From: Furfurilactobacillus milii | GTDB taxonomy: Bacteria > Bacillota > Bacilli > Lactobacillales > Lactobacillaceae | Assembly: GCF_009863985.1 (NCBI RefSeq) | Contig: NZ_WEZT01000008.1 | Coordinates: 1 to 40,251 of the forward strand | DNA length: 40,251 nucleotides | Direction of reading: 5' to 3' | Part shown: positions 33,075 to 40,251 of the stretch, one piece after another | Layout of the letters: each line of letters begins with the position of its first letter | Position numbering within the stretch: position 1 is the stretch's first letter | Notes under the pieces: generated by a model | The model's input: only the letters and a program-made list of their open reading frames with translations | Told to the model about the DNA's origin: nothing | The model's database searches: none | Translations under genes and position numbers: made by a program

Positions 33075-33080
33075 TGATAG

Positions 33081-33244
33081 AAGAGTGATGCCGAAGCCCT
33101 GAGAGAAGTTGAGCAATAACGTGGAAGGCTTGGCATTCGGCGGTTTTCCGAATGAAACGACTTACGGGTTATGCGCAGGCTTCTGGGCGACAGGTGCACG
33201 TTTAGAGTGATGCCGAAGCCCGGGAATGTTCGAGCAACAACGTA
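33081..33244 (+). repeat. Structured dispersed repeat upstream of hprK
   Basis: One full unit starts with GAGTGATGCCGAAGCC at 33083, and a second partial unit starts at 33205 (spacing 122). AACGTG (33118-33123) pairs with CACGTT (33197-33202), and CATTCGG (33134-33140) with CCGAATG (33148-33154), as in the tsaD array. The outer GGAAGGC/GCCTTCC stem of the first array is lost here. The unit ends about 12 bases before the AAGGAGGAG of hprK. Confidence 0.85.
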
Positions 33245-33269
33245 GAGACATATTTAAGGAGGAGTATTC

Positions 33270-34277
33270 GTGGCAGACAGTGTAACGATACGGGAGCTGG
33301 TAGAGAATACCAGGTTAACCGTCTATTATGGTAAAGAGTATCTGGACGATCGCCGCATTACGACACCGGACATCTCACGTCCGGGTTTGGAAATGACTGG
33401 TTATTTTAACTATTATCCACCGGAACGTATTCAGTTACTGGGGATTACAGAAACGTCATTTTCTAAAAAGATGAGTCATGAGGAGTTACTCATGATTATG
33501 CGGAAGATGGCAGATCCTAAAACGCCTTGTTTTGTTGTGTCAACTGGAATTGAACCACCGGCAGAGCTGATTCAGGCGGCAACAGAGCAACATATTCCTG
33601 TGTTGGGGTCCAAACAAACGTCATCGCGAATTCTTTCAAATATGTCGATTTACTTAAGTGGCGTATTGGCAAAACGGCAATCGATTCACGGTGTGCTAGT
33701 TGATATTTATGGACTTGGGGTTCTTATCACTGGTGACTCAGGTGTTGGTAAATCTGAAACGGCCTTGGAACTTATCCGTCGTGGACACCGGCTGATTGCG
33801 GACGACCGGGTTGATGTTTATCAACAGGATGAACAAACATTAGTTGGTGAGGCGCCAAAGATTTTAAACCACTTAATGGAAATCCGTGGGATTGGTATTA
33901 TCGATGTGATGAATCTGTTTGGTGCTGGTGCGGTCAGAAGTCAGGCCAAGATTCAACTGATTGTTCATTTGCAAAACTGGACGCCTGATGCTCAATTTGA
34001 TCGTTTGGGCAACGCAGATGATGAGCGCCAAATCTTCGACGTTCAGGTACCGATGATTTCAATTCCTGTTAAGACAGGTCGTAACTTGGCCATCATTATT
34101 GAATCTGCCGCGATGAACTTCCGTGCTCGCTCTATGGGGTATGATGCGACAAAGACATTCGACGACAATTTAAACAGTTTGATTCAGGAAAACTCCAAGC
34201 GTGATGAAGCTGCTGAGGCAGCAAATGAAGCAAAGACGACCGATGATAGTGCATCGGCCACTAAGGATAAGGATTAA
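33270..34277 (+). CDS. hprK: HPr kinase/phosphorylase
   Basis: HprK phosphorylates and dephosphorylates Ser46 of HPr and so sets carbon catabolite repression. The GTG start has AAGGAGGAG about seven bases upstream, giving 335 aa. The regulatory N-terminal domain spans 1-130, conserved His140 lies in SIHG, Walker A GDSGVGKS is at 155-162, and the family signature EIRGIGIIDVMNLFG is at 204-218. The C-terminal tail is rich in A, E, D and K. The gene is followed three bases later by lgt, a common pair in lactobacilli. Confidence 0.96.
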   Translation: MADSVTIRELVENTRLTVYYGKEYLDDRRITTPDISRPGLEMTGYFNYYPPERIQLLGITETSFSKKMSHEELLMIMRKMADPKTPCFVVSTGIEPPAELIQAATEQHIPVLGSKQTSSRILSNMSIYLSGVLAKRQSIHGVLVDIYGLGVLITGDSGVGKSETALELIRRGHRLIADDRVDVYQQDEQTLVGEAPKILNHLMEIRGIGIIDVMNLFGAGAVRSQAKIQLIVHLQNWTPDAQFDRLGNADDERQIFDVQVPMISIPVKTGRNLAIIIESAAMNFRARSMGYDATKTFDDNLNSLIQENSKRDEAAEAANEAKTTDDSASATKDKD

Positions 34278-34280
34278 AGC

Positions 34281-35117
34281 ATGGCGTTTACTTCACTTGT
34301 TGGGGCGTTGAACCCAATCGCACTGCATTTAGGACCCATTGAGGTTCATTGGTATGGCGTCATTATTACTACCGGTGTTTTCATTGCGTTATGGTTGTCT
34401 GTTCGTGAAGCCCGCAGACGTCAGATTAATCCTGATGATCTATATGACTTTTTGCTCTGGGCATTACCGGTTGCGCTGATTTCTGCACGTATCTATTATG
34501 TTGTTTTTCAATGGTCCTACTATCAACATCATTTAGATCAGATCATTGCCATCTGGGATGGTGGTATTGCGATCTATGGTTCACTCATTGGTGCCATTAT
34601 TGTGGTGATTCTGTTTACCCGCTGGCGTAAAATTCCGACATTTCTGTTTCTGGACGTGTTAGCGCCGACCGTGATTATGGCGCAAGGAATTGGTCGATGG
34701 GGCAACTTTATGAACCAAGAAGCTTTTGGTAAAATAACCACATTGGCACATCTGCATGCCTTGCATTTGCCACAATTTATCATCACACAAATGGACATTG
34801 GCGGCGTTTATCGTACGCCGACATTCCTGTATGAATCCGTATGGGACATCGCCGGCTTTATCTTTCTGTTAGCTACGCGTCACATTAAGGGGTTGTATTT
34901 GCGTGGCGAGGTTTTCTTTATTTATGTAGCATGGTATGCGTTTGGTCGGTTTTTCGTGGAAGGTATGCGGACTGATAGCCTAATGTTAGGCCCAGCACGC
35001 GTATCACAATGGCTGTCCGTTGTTCTCTTTGTTGGTGCTTGGGTCTGGTTGATCATTCGGCGTCGACAGCATAATGTGCCATCTTATTTATCAGGAATGA
35101 CGGTTGCAAAGAAATAA
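34281..35117 (+). CDS. lgt: Prolipoprotein diacylglyceryl transferase
   Basis: Lgt attaches diacylglycerol to the lipobox cysteine of prolipoproteins such as PstS1. The 278-aa membrane protein has about seven helices and the signature GRWGNFMNQEAFG (about 138-150). HWYGVIITTG near residue 24 carries a conserved histidine region. It follows hprK by three bases and precedes gpsA in one operon. Confidence 0.95.
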   Translation: MAFTSLVGALNPIALHLGPIEVHWYGVIITTGVFIALWLSVREARRRQINPDDLYDFLLWALPVALISARIYYVVFQWSYYQHHLDQIIAIWDGGIAIYGSLIGAIIVVILFTRWRKIPTFLFLDVLAPTVIMAQGIGRWGNFMNQEAFGKITTLAHLHALHLPQFIITQMDIGGVYRTPTFLYESVWDIAGFIFLLATRHIKGLYLRGEVFFIYVAWYAFGRFFVEGMRTDSLMLGPARVSQWLSVVLFVGAWVWLIIRRRQHNVPSYLSGMTVAKK

Positions 35118-35148
35118 CTCATGTTCGCAATAAATTGAGGAGAAACTA

Positions 35149-36165
35149 ATGACAACAAAAATTGCAGTGCTGGGCGCTGGATCTTGGGGCAGTGTACTGG
35201 CAAACTTATTGACGGAAAATGGGCAAACCGTTGCTCTGTGGTCTCATAAAGCCAGCCAGGTGGAAGAAATGAATCAACACCACACAAACCAAGCGTATAT
35301 GCCAGGCTTTGAATACCAACATAATCTGATGGTGACTGATGATATGGCTGAAGCAATCAAGGATGCATCTGTTGTTCTGTTTGTTGTACCAACGAAGGCA
35401 ATTCGTGAGGTCAGTGCTCAGGCTGCTAAATTAATAATTGCTAATCATCAAAAAGTAACAATTGTGCACGCAATCAAAGGGCTGGAACAAGAAACATATA
35501 AACGGGTCTCAGAAATGTTAACGGAAGAGATTCCATCTGCTAATCGGGATGCGGTTGTTGTTCTGTCTGGTCCTAGTCATGCCGAAGATGTTGCGAAAAA
35601 GGATATTACGTTGATAACAGCCGCATCGTTAAATGAGGATGCGGCGAGAAAAGCACAAAAACTCTTTATGAATTCATATTTTAGGGTTTATACTAATACG
35701 GATGTGATTGGTGCTGAATTTGGTGCCGCTTTAAAGAACATTATTGCTATTGGTGCCGGTGCTTTACATGGACTGGGATATGGCGATAATGCGAAGGCTG
35801 CATTAATGACCCGTGGCTTAGCTGAAATAAGTCGATTAGGTCAATCGTTTGGTGCTAATCCGTTAACGTTTATCGGCCTTTCTGGTGTCGGTGATTTAAT
35901 CGTAACGGCGACAAGTTCAAATTCACGCAATTGGCGTGCGGGAAATGAACTTGGTCAAGGTAAATCGTTACAAGAAGTCATTGATACCATGGGCATGGTA
36001 ATTGAAGGTGTGGCTACCACAAAGGCGGCCCACGAACTAGCCATTAAACGCCATGTTGATATGCCAATTACGGACGCTATTTATGACGTTCTTTACAACG
36101 GAGCCGAAGTTCGCTCAGTCATTACCGGATTGATGCAACGTGAAGGTCGCGCTGAAATTGGTTAG
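35149..36165 (+). CDS. gpsA: Glycerol-3-phosphate dehydrogenase [NAD(P)+]
   Basis: GpsA reduces dihydroxyacetone phosphate to sn-glycerol-3-phosphate for phospholipid and teichoic acid synthesis. The 338-aa protein has the N-terminal Rossmann motif GAGSWGSVLA, the segment LSGPSHAEDVA, and the catalytic lysine region GAALKNIIAIGAGALHGLGY. GAGGAG precedes the ATG. Length is normal. Confidence 0.96.
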   Translation: MTTKIAVLGAGSWGSVLANLLTENGQTVALWSHKASQVEEMNQHHTNQAYMPGFEYQHNLMVTDDMAEAIKDASVVLFVVPTKAIREVSAQAAKLIIANHQKVTIVHAIKGLEQETYKRVSEMLTEEIPSANRDAVVVLSGPSHAEDVAKKDITLITAASLNEDAARKAQKLFMNSYFRVYTNTDVIGAEFGAALKNIIAIGAGALHGLGYGDNAKAALMTRGLAEISRLGQSFGANPLTFIGLSGVGDLIVTATSSNSRNWRAGNELGQGKSLQEVIDTMGMVIEGVATTKAAHELAIKRHVDMPITDAIYDVLYNGAEVRSVITGLMQREGRAEIG

Positions 36166-36232
36166 CAAGTTGGTTATGGCTGGGGTAAAGTAGACCACGT
36201 TATCGTGGGAAAAACGAAAGGAATTTGTTGTT

Positions 36233-37120
36233 ATGCAAAAAGTTAGAAAGGCCATTATCCCTGCAGCGGGTTATGGCACGCGTTTTTTACCAGAAACTAA
36301 GGCAATCGCCAAAGAAATGTTGCCGATCGTTGATAAACCAACGATTCAATTTATTGTTGAAGAAGCCCACAAGGCCGGCATCGAGGAAATCTGTGTCGTA
36401 ACAGGACGTGGCAAACGTTCTATTGAAGACCACTTTGATTCAGCCCCAGAATTGGAAGCTGATTTAGCAAGTAAGGGTAAGGACGCTATGTTGCATGCCG
36501 TCCAATCAAGTAACGACAGCAACCTTTACTTCATTCGTCAAAGCCACATGCGTGGTTTAGGTGACGCTGTGTTAACAGCAAAAGACTTTATCGGTGATGA
36601 ACCATTTGTTGTTTTACTTGGTGATGACTTGATGGAAGACAAGGTTACTTTAACGAAGCAACTGATCAACCGTTATGAAGAAACTGGTGATTCAACTCTG
36701 GCCGTTATGCGTGTTCCTCATGAAGAAACGAACAAGTATGGCGTGATCAACCCAGCCAAGGAAGTTTCTGATGGTTTATACCAAGTTAAGAGCTTCGTTG
36801 AAAAGCCTAAACCAGAAGATGCTCCCTCTGACTTGGCAATCATTGGTCGTTACTTGTTGACACCTGAAATTTTTGAAGCTTTGGAACAAACACCTTATGG
36901 TAAAGGTGATGAACTTCAATTAACAGATGCCATTGACTTGCTGAACAAGAAGCAACATGTTTACGCTCACGAATTTAAAGGTGACCGTTATGATGTTGGT
37001 TACAAGTTTGGTTTGATTAAGACAAACATTGAATTTGGTTTGCGTCACCCTGACGTGAAGGACGAACTGCGCGAGTACGTGCTTCAGTTGGCTGACGAAA
37101 TTAAAGCTAACACAAAATAA
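36233..37120 (+). CDS. galU: UTP-glucose-1-phosphate uridylyltransferase
   Basis: GalU makes UDP-glucose for cell-wall polysaccharides, glycolipids and galactose metabolism. The 295-aa protein has the nucleotide-binding start [30 protein letters not shown] and [26 protein letters not shown] precedes the ATG. With pgm at 38401 it connects glucose-6-phosphate to UDP-glucose. A strong terminator follows. Confidence 0.96.
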   Translation: MQKVRKAIIPAAGYGTRFLPETKAIAKEMLPIVDKPTIQFIVEEAHKAGIEEICVVTGRGKRSIEDHFDSAPELEADLASKGKDAMLHAVQSSNDSNLYFIRQSHMRGLGDAVLTAKDFIGDEPFVVLLGDDLMEDKVTLTKQLINRYEETGDSTLAVMRVPHEETNKYGVINPAKEVSDGLYQVKSFVEKPKPEDAPSDLAIIGRYLLTPEIFEALEQTPYGKGDELQLTDAIDLLNKKQHVYAHEFKGDRYDVGYKFGLIKTNIEFGLRHPDVKDELREYVLQLADEIKANTK

Positions 37121-37130
37121 TGAACACACA

Positions 37131-37168
37131 AACGTGCTGACGCTGGGTTAATCGGGTCAGCACGTTTT
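37131..37168 (+). terminator. galU terminator
   Basis: AACGTGCTGAC (37131-37141) pairs with GTCAGCACGTT (about 37156-37166), followed by TTT. Confidence 0.85.
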
Positions 37169-37194
37169 TACCTCTGGGGGTATAAGCAAAAGAC

Positions 37195-37223
37195 TTGTAT
37201 TACTTACAAAAAGATAGTAGACT
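37195..37223 (+). promoter_or_regulatory. Possible trxB promoter
   Basis: TTGTAT (37195-37200) and TAGACT (37218-37223) are separated by 17 bases, about 43 bases before the start codon. Confidence 0.5.
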
Positions 37224-37265
37224 GTGTCCATTGATAAATTGATAGGCGGTAGGAGGAAAGTCGAT

Positions 37266-38207
37266 ATGGCAACAAACTATGATGTGATTGTGATCGGTGC
37301 TGGCCCTGGTGGAATGACGGCGGCATTGTATGCTTCACGGGCAAACTTGTCAGTGTTGCTATTGGATCGCGGAATTTATGGCGGTCAAATGAACAATACT
37401 GCCGCAATTGAAAACTATCCGGGCTTTAAATCCATTCAAGGACCTGATCTAGCTAGCGCCATGTATGAAGGTGCCACGCAGTTTGGTGCTGAGTATGGTT
37501 ATGGCGCTGTGGAAAAAATTGTCGACAATGGTGATACTAAAACTGTGACGACAGACACTGATGAATACACTGCTAAGGCGGTCGTTATTGGGACGGGTTC
37601 TCAATATCGCAAGCTTGGTGTGCCAGGGGAAACTGAATTTTCAGGTCGTGGTGTTTCATACTGTGCTGTCTGTGATGGTGCGTTCTTTCGCAATAAACAC
37701 GTTGTTGTTGTTGGCGGTGGGGATAGTGCTATTGAAGAGGGAATTTACCTGACTCAATTGGCTGATAAGGTGACTGTTGTTCATCGTCGGGATCAGTTAC
37801 GCGCCCAGAAAGTGGCTCAGGATCGGGCATTTGCTAACGAGAAGATGGATTTTGTTTGGAACACGGAAGTGACTAAAATTGTTGGCGACGATATGAAAGT
37901 CACGGGTGTTGAATTAAAGAACAACCAAACTGGTGAAACCAGTACAATGGCTGCCGATGGTGTCTTCATTTATGTCGGTAATGTACCGATGACAGAACCA
38001 TTCGCTGGTCTTGGCGTTACAAACGAAGTTGGTTGGATTCCAACTGATGACAAGATGCGGACCAGTGTCCCTGGTGTCTTTGCTATTGGCGATGTTCGCG
38101 AAAAGGACTTACGCCAGATTACGACTGCTGTCGGTGACGGCGGTATTGCCGGCCAACAGGTTTTCCAATATTTGGAGGATTTAAAGGCTAAGGCTGCGGT
38201 TAATTAA
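37266..38207 (+). CDS. trxB: Thioredoxin reductase
   Basis: TrxB uses NADPH and FAD to reduce thioredoxin. The ATG at 37266 has AGGAGG nine bases upstream; an upstream GTG would add 14 residues without a ribosome site. The 313-aa enzyme has the FAD motif GAGPGGMTAA, redox-active CAVC (C133, C136), NADPH motif GGGDSAIEEG and the C-terminal FAIGDVREKDLRQITTAVGDG. The gene is monocistronic, ending at a G-U-rich terminator. Confidence 0.96.
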   Translation: MATNYDVIVIGAGPGGMTAALYASRANLSVLLLDRGIYGGQMNNTAAIENYPGFKSIQGPDLASAMYEGATQFGAEYGYGAVEKIVDNGDTKTVTTDTDEYTAKAVVIGTGSQYRKLGVPGETEFSGRGVSYCAVCDGAFFRNKHVVVVGGGDSAIEEGIYLTQLADKVTVVHRRDQLRAQKVAQDRAFANEKMDFVWNTEVTKIVGDDMKVTGVELKNNQTGETSTMAADGVFIYVGNVPMTEPFAGLGVTNEVGWIPTDDKMRTSVPGVFAIGDVREKDLRQITTAVGDGGIAGQQVFQYLEDLKAKAAVN

Positions 38208-38233
38208 ATATTTGATTTTAAGTGAACGATTGG

Positions 38234-38295
38234 AGTGTGTTTCATACAGAAAGTTGCAAAATTGCAATTTTTTGTGTGAGGCACGCTTTTTTTAT
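38234..38295 (+). terminator. trxB terminator
   Basis: AGTGTGTTTCATACA (38234-38248) and TGTGTGAGGCACGCT (about 38273-38287) can pair throughout if G-U pairs are counted. An inner AAGTTGC..GCAATTT stem lies between them, and a T run follows. The many G-U pairs make it strong only on the plus strand. Confidence 0.75.
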
Positions 38296-38400
38296 TTATT
38301 TTGATTGATAAAGCCCGATGAACGGGCGACGTAAACAATATGAATGCGGTATACTTAACGTATATTTGTGACTTTGGTCTAGATGAATGGAGATGCAACT

Positions 38401-40128
38401 GTGGATTGGAAAGATACTTACCAGGTTTGGAATAACCAAGAAAACCTGGAAACAAGTTTGAAGACAGAATTAACAGCTTTAAAGGGTAATGATGAGGCAT
38501 TGGAAGATGCCTTCTATCAGCCAATGAGTTTTGGTACTGCGGGGATGCGTGGTGTCATGGGACCTGGAATCAACCGGATGAACATCTATACGGTGCGCCA
38601 GGCTACAGAAGGTTTAGCTACATATATGGATACATTGGGCGATGACGTGAAGCAACGTGGTGTTGCCATTAGTTTTGACTCTCGCTATCACTCAACTGAG
38701 TTTGCCCACGAGGCCGCAAAAGTTTTAGGCCAACACGGCATCAAGAGTTTTGTGTTCGAAGGCTTACGACCAACACCAGAATTGTCCTTTACGGTTCGTC
38801 ATTTAAAGACGTTTGCCGGCATCATGATTACTGCAAGTCATAACCCAAAGCAGTTCAACGGTTACAAGATTTACGGTGAAGACGGTGCGCAAATGCCACC
38901 GAAGGACTCTGATTTAATCACGAGTTACATTCGTAAGGTCACTGATTTGTTTGCTATCCAAACTGCCGATGAAGCTGAATTAAAGGCTAACGGGTTGGAA
39001 ACGATTATCGGTGAAGACGTGGATAAGGCTTACTTGGACAACGTCGCCACTGTCACAGTTGATCATGATTTGGCCGCTGAAGAAGGCAAGGACATGACCT
39101 TCGTCTTCACACCACTTCACGGTACTGGACGGATGCCTGGTGAACGTGCGTTACGCAATGCTGGTTTTAAAAACTTCATCACGGTACCGGAACAAGCTGA
39201 GCCAGACGGTGACTTTCCAACGGTTAAGTTCCCAAACCCAGAATTTTCTGAAGCTTTCGATTTAGCAATTAAATTGGGTAAAGAAAAGAATGCGGATGTG
39301 CTGATTGCAACAGATCCAGATGCTGATCGTTTGGGAACCGCAGTGTGTTTGCCAAACGGCGACTACCAATTATTGACCGGTAACCAAATCGCCGCATTGA
39401 TGTTGCATTATATTTTGGAAGCCAACAAAAATGCCGGTACATTGCCTGCTAATGCGGTGGCTGTTAAGTCTATCGTCTCAACTGAGTTTGCCACCAAGAT
39501 TGCCGAAAGCTACCACGTTGGCATGATCAATGTGTTGACTGGTTTCAAGTTTATCGCTGAACAGATCCAAAACTTCCAGGATACAAACAGTCACACGTTT
39601 ATGTTTGGTTTTGAAGAGAGTTACGGCTATCTGATTAAGCCATTTGTTCGTGATAAGGATGCTATTCAAGCCTTAACGTTGCTGGCTGAAATTGCTGCGT
39701 ACTATCGTAAACAAGGAAAGACGTTATACGATGGCTTGGAAGGCTTATACAAGCAATACGGTTACTTCCGTGAGCAAACGATTCAACAAACCTTTGAAGG
39801 TATTGAAGGACCAAAGAAGATCGAAGCAATCATTCAGAAGTTCCGTCAGGCTGCCCCAAAGAGTTTCGCTGGTTACGATGTGACAGCTGTCGATGACATT
39901 GCTAAGGGCACAAAGACCTTTACAGATGGCCACGTTGAACAGTTGGACCTACCACACGCTGAAGTGTTGAAGTACTGGTTAACGGATGGTACGTGGATTG
40001 CTGTTCGTCCTTCAGGAACCGAACCAAAAATCAAATTCTACATTGGTACGAACGGTACCACTTTGGATGAAGCAAACGACAAATTAAAGAAGTTTGCTGA
40101 CGACATCAATGCTTTTGTTGCTGACTAG
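38401..40128 (+). CDS. pgm: Phosphoglucomutase/phosphomannomutase family protein
   Basis: Alpha-phosphoglucomutase interconverts glucose-6- and glucose-1-phosphate, feeding GalU. The GTG at 38401 has GGAG eight bases upstream; an ATG 18 bases earlier has no site. The 575-aa protein has the active serine loop TASHNPKQFNG (S146), the metal loop DPDADRLG (near 306), the sugar loop GFEESYGYL and the phosphate loop RPSGTEPKIKFY. Length fits the Bacillus PgcA type. Confidence 0.95.
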   Translation: MDWKDTYQVWNNQENLETSLKTELTALKGNDEALEDAFYQPMSFGTAGMRGVMGPGINRMNIYTVRQATEGLATYMDTLGDDVKQRGVAISFDSRYHSTEFAHEAAKVLGQHGIKSFVFEGLRPTPELSFTVRHLKTFAGIMITASHNPKQFNGYKIYGEDGAQMPPKDSDLITSYIRKVTDLFAIQTADEAELKANGLETIIGEDVDKAYLDNVATVTVDHDLAAEEGKDMTFVFTPLHGTGRMPGERALRNAGFKNFITVPEQAEPDGDFPTVKFPNPEFSEAFDLAIKLGKEKNADVLIATDPDADRLGTAVCLPNGDYQLLTGNQIAALMLHYILEANKNAGTLPANAVAVKSIVSTEFATKIAESYHVGMINVLTGFKFIAEQIQNFQDTNSHTFMFGFEESYGYLIKPFVRDKDAIQALTLLAEIAAYYRKQGKTLYDGLEGLYKQYGYFREQTIQQTFEGIEGPKKIEAIIQKFRQAAPKSFAGYDVTAVDDIAKGTKTFTDGHVEQLDLPHAEVLKYWLTDGTWIAVRPSGTEPKIKFYIGTNGTTLDEANDKLKKFADDINAFVAD

Positions 40129-40251
40129 TTTTGCTAGATACAAACTTTGACAATGGCAAATTACAAGTTTAATCCGAACAAGCCCGGAATCTTTCAATGG
40201 CAGTCTGTTGATGATGTATTTTTAATGGTCGTTGATTAATTAGTTCAAGTG
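40129..40251. other. Window end after pgm
   Basis: A frame of 28 codons (ATG 40153 to TAA 40239) is open but has no ribosome site, and I do not call it. There is no clear terminator before the edge. Confidence 0.3.

Noticed and set aside
32621-33199. 192-aa minus-strand frame across pspC, yvlD and the repeat
   Set aside because: It overlaps two well-supported genes, begins inside the repeat and has no family resemblance.
40153-40239. 28-codon frame after pgm
   Set aside because: It has no ribosome site and no recognisable product, and lies at the window edge.

Overview
The window is chromosomal DNA of a Lactobacillaceae member (low-GC Gram-positive, Lactiplantibacillus/Secundilactobacillus/Levilactobacillus-like; the genus cannot be fixed from sequence alone). 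The main evidence is the gene order tsaB-rimI-tsaD-ABC-F-rex-groESL-...-comF-hpf-secA-prfB-pho/pst-hprK-lgt-gpsA-galU-trxB-pgm, which is typical of the family. Strong AAGGAG ribosome sites, frequent GTG/TTG starts, CIRCE/CtsR operators and an IS30-family element fit as well.

Region 1 (1-4050) is accessory DNA. Two directly oriented IS30 ends (one cut by the window edge, one truncated and mutated) bracket a segment that looks like an integrated rolling-circle plasmid. It has a full-length Rep gene, a pC194-type nick-site sequence, an array of hairpins resembling a single-strand origin, and several terminators. Two divergent genes for hydrophilic KGG-repeat stress proteins flank the truncated IS; one carries five 60-bp tandem repeats.

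Region 2 (4050-12480) is housekeeping: tRNA t6A synthesis (tsaB, two GNAT acetyltransferases, tsaD), a convergent ABC-F translation factor, the redox repressor rex, and groES-groEL under a CtsR box plus CIRCE. Region 3 (12480-17400) holds a GNAT gene, a KimA-type potassium importer with a complex leader, a PhoP-box-controlled phosphate-binding lipoprotein (pstS1), and two palindrome-rich intergenic stretches. Region 4 (17390-24670) has yigZ, comFA interrupted by an in-frame stop codon, comFC, hpf, secA, and prfB with its programmed +1 frameshift.

Region 5 (24790-32170) is the phosphate regulon: phoP-phoR, then pstS2-pstC-pstA-pstB1-pstB2-phoU behind a second PhoP-box array. PhoPR should sense phosphate limitation through the Pst transporter and PhoU, and switch on both pstS promoters. 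Region 6 (32370-40130) carries a PspC protein, a YvlD-like membrane protein, hprK, lgt, gpsA, galU, trxB and pgm, covering carbon control, lipoprotein and phospholipid synthesis, UDP-glucose supply and thiol redox.

The most unusual signal is a dispersed, structured repeat of about 125 bp that lies directly upstream of the ribosome binding sites of tsaD, pstS2 and hprK. It keeps its base-pairing potential while its sequence diverges, and in at least one case it lies in the leader of a PhoP-controlled operon.
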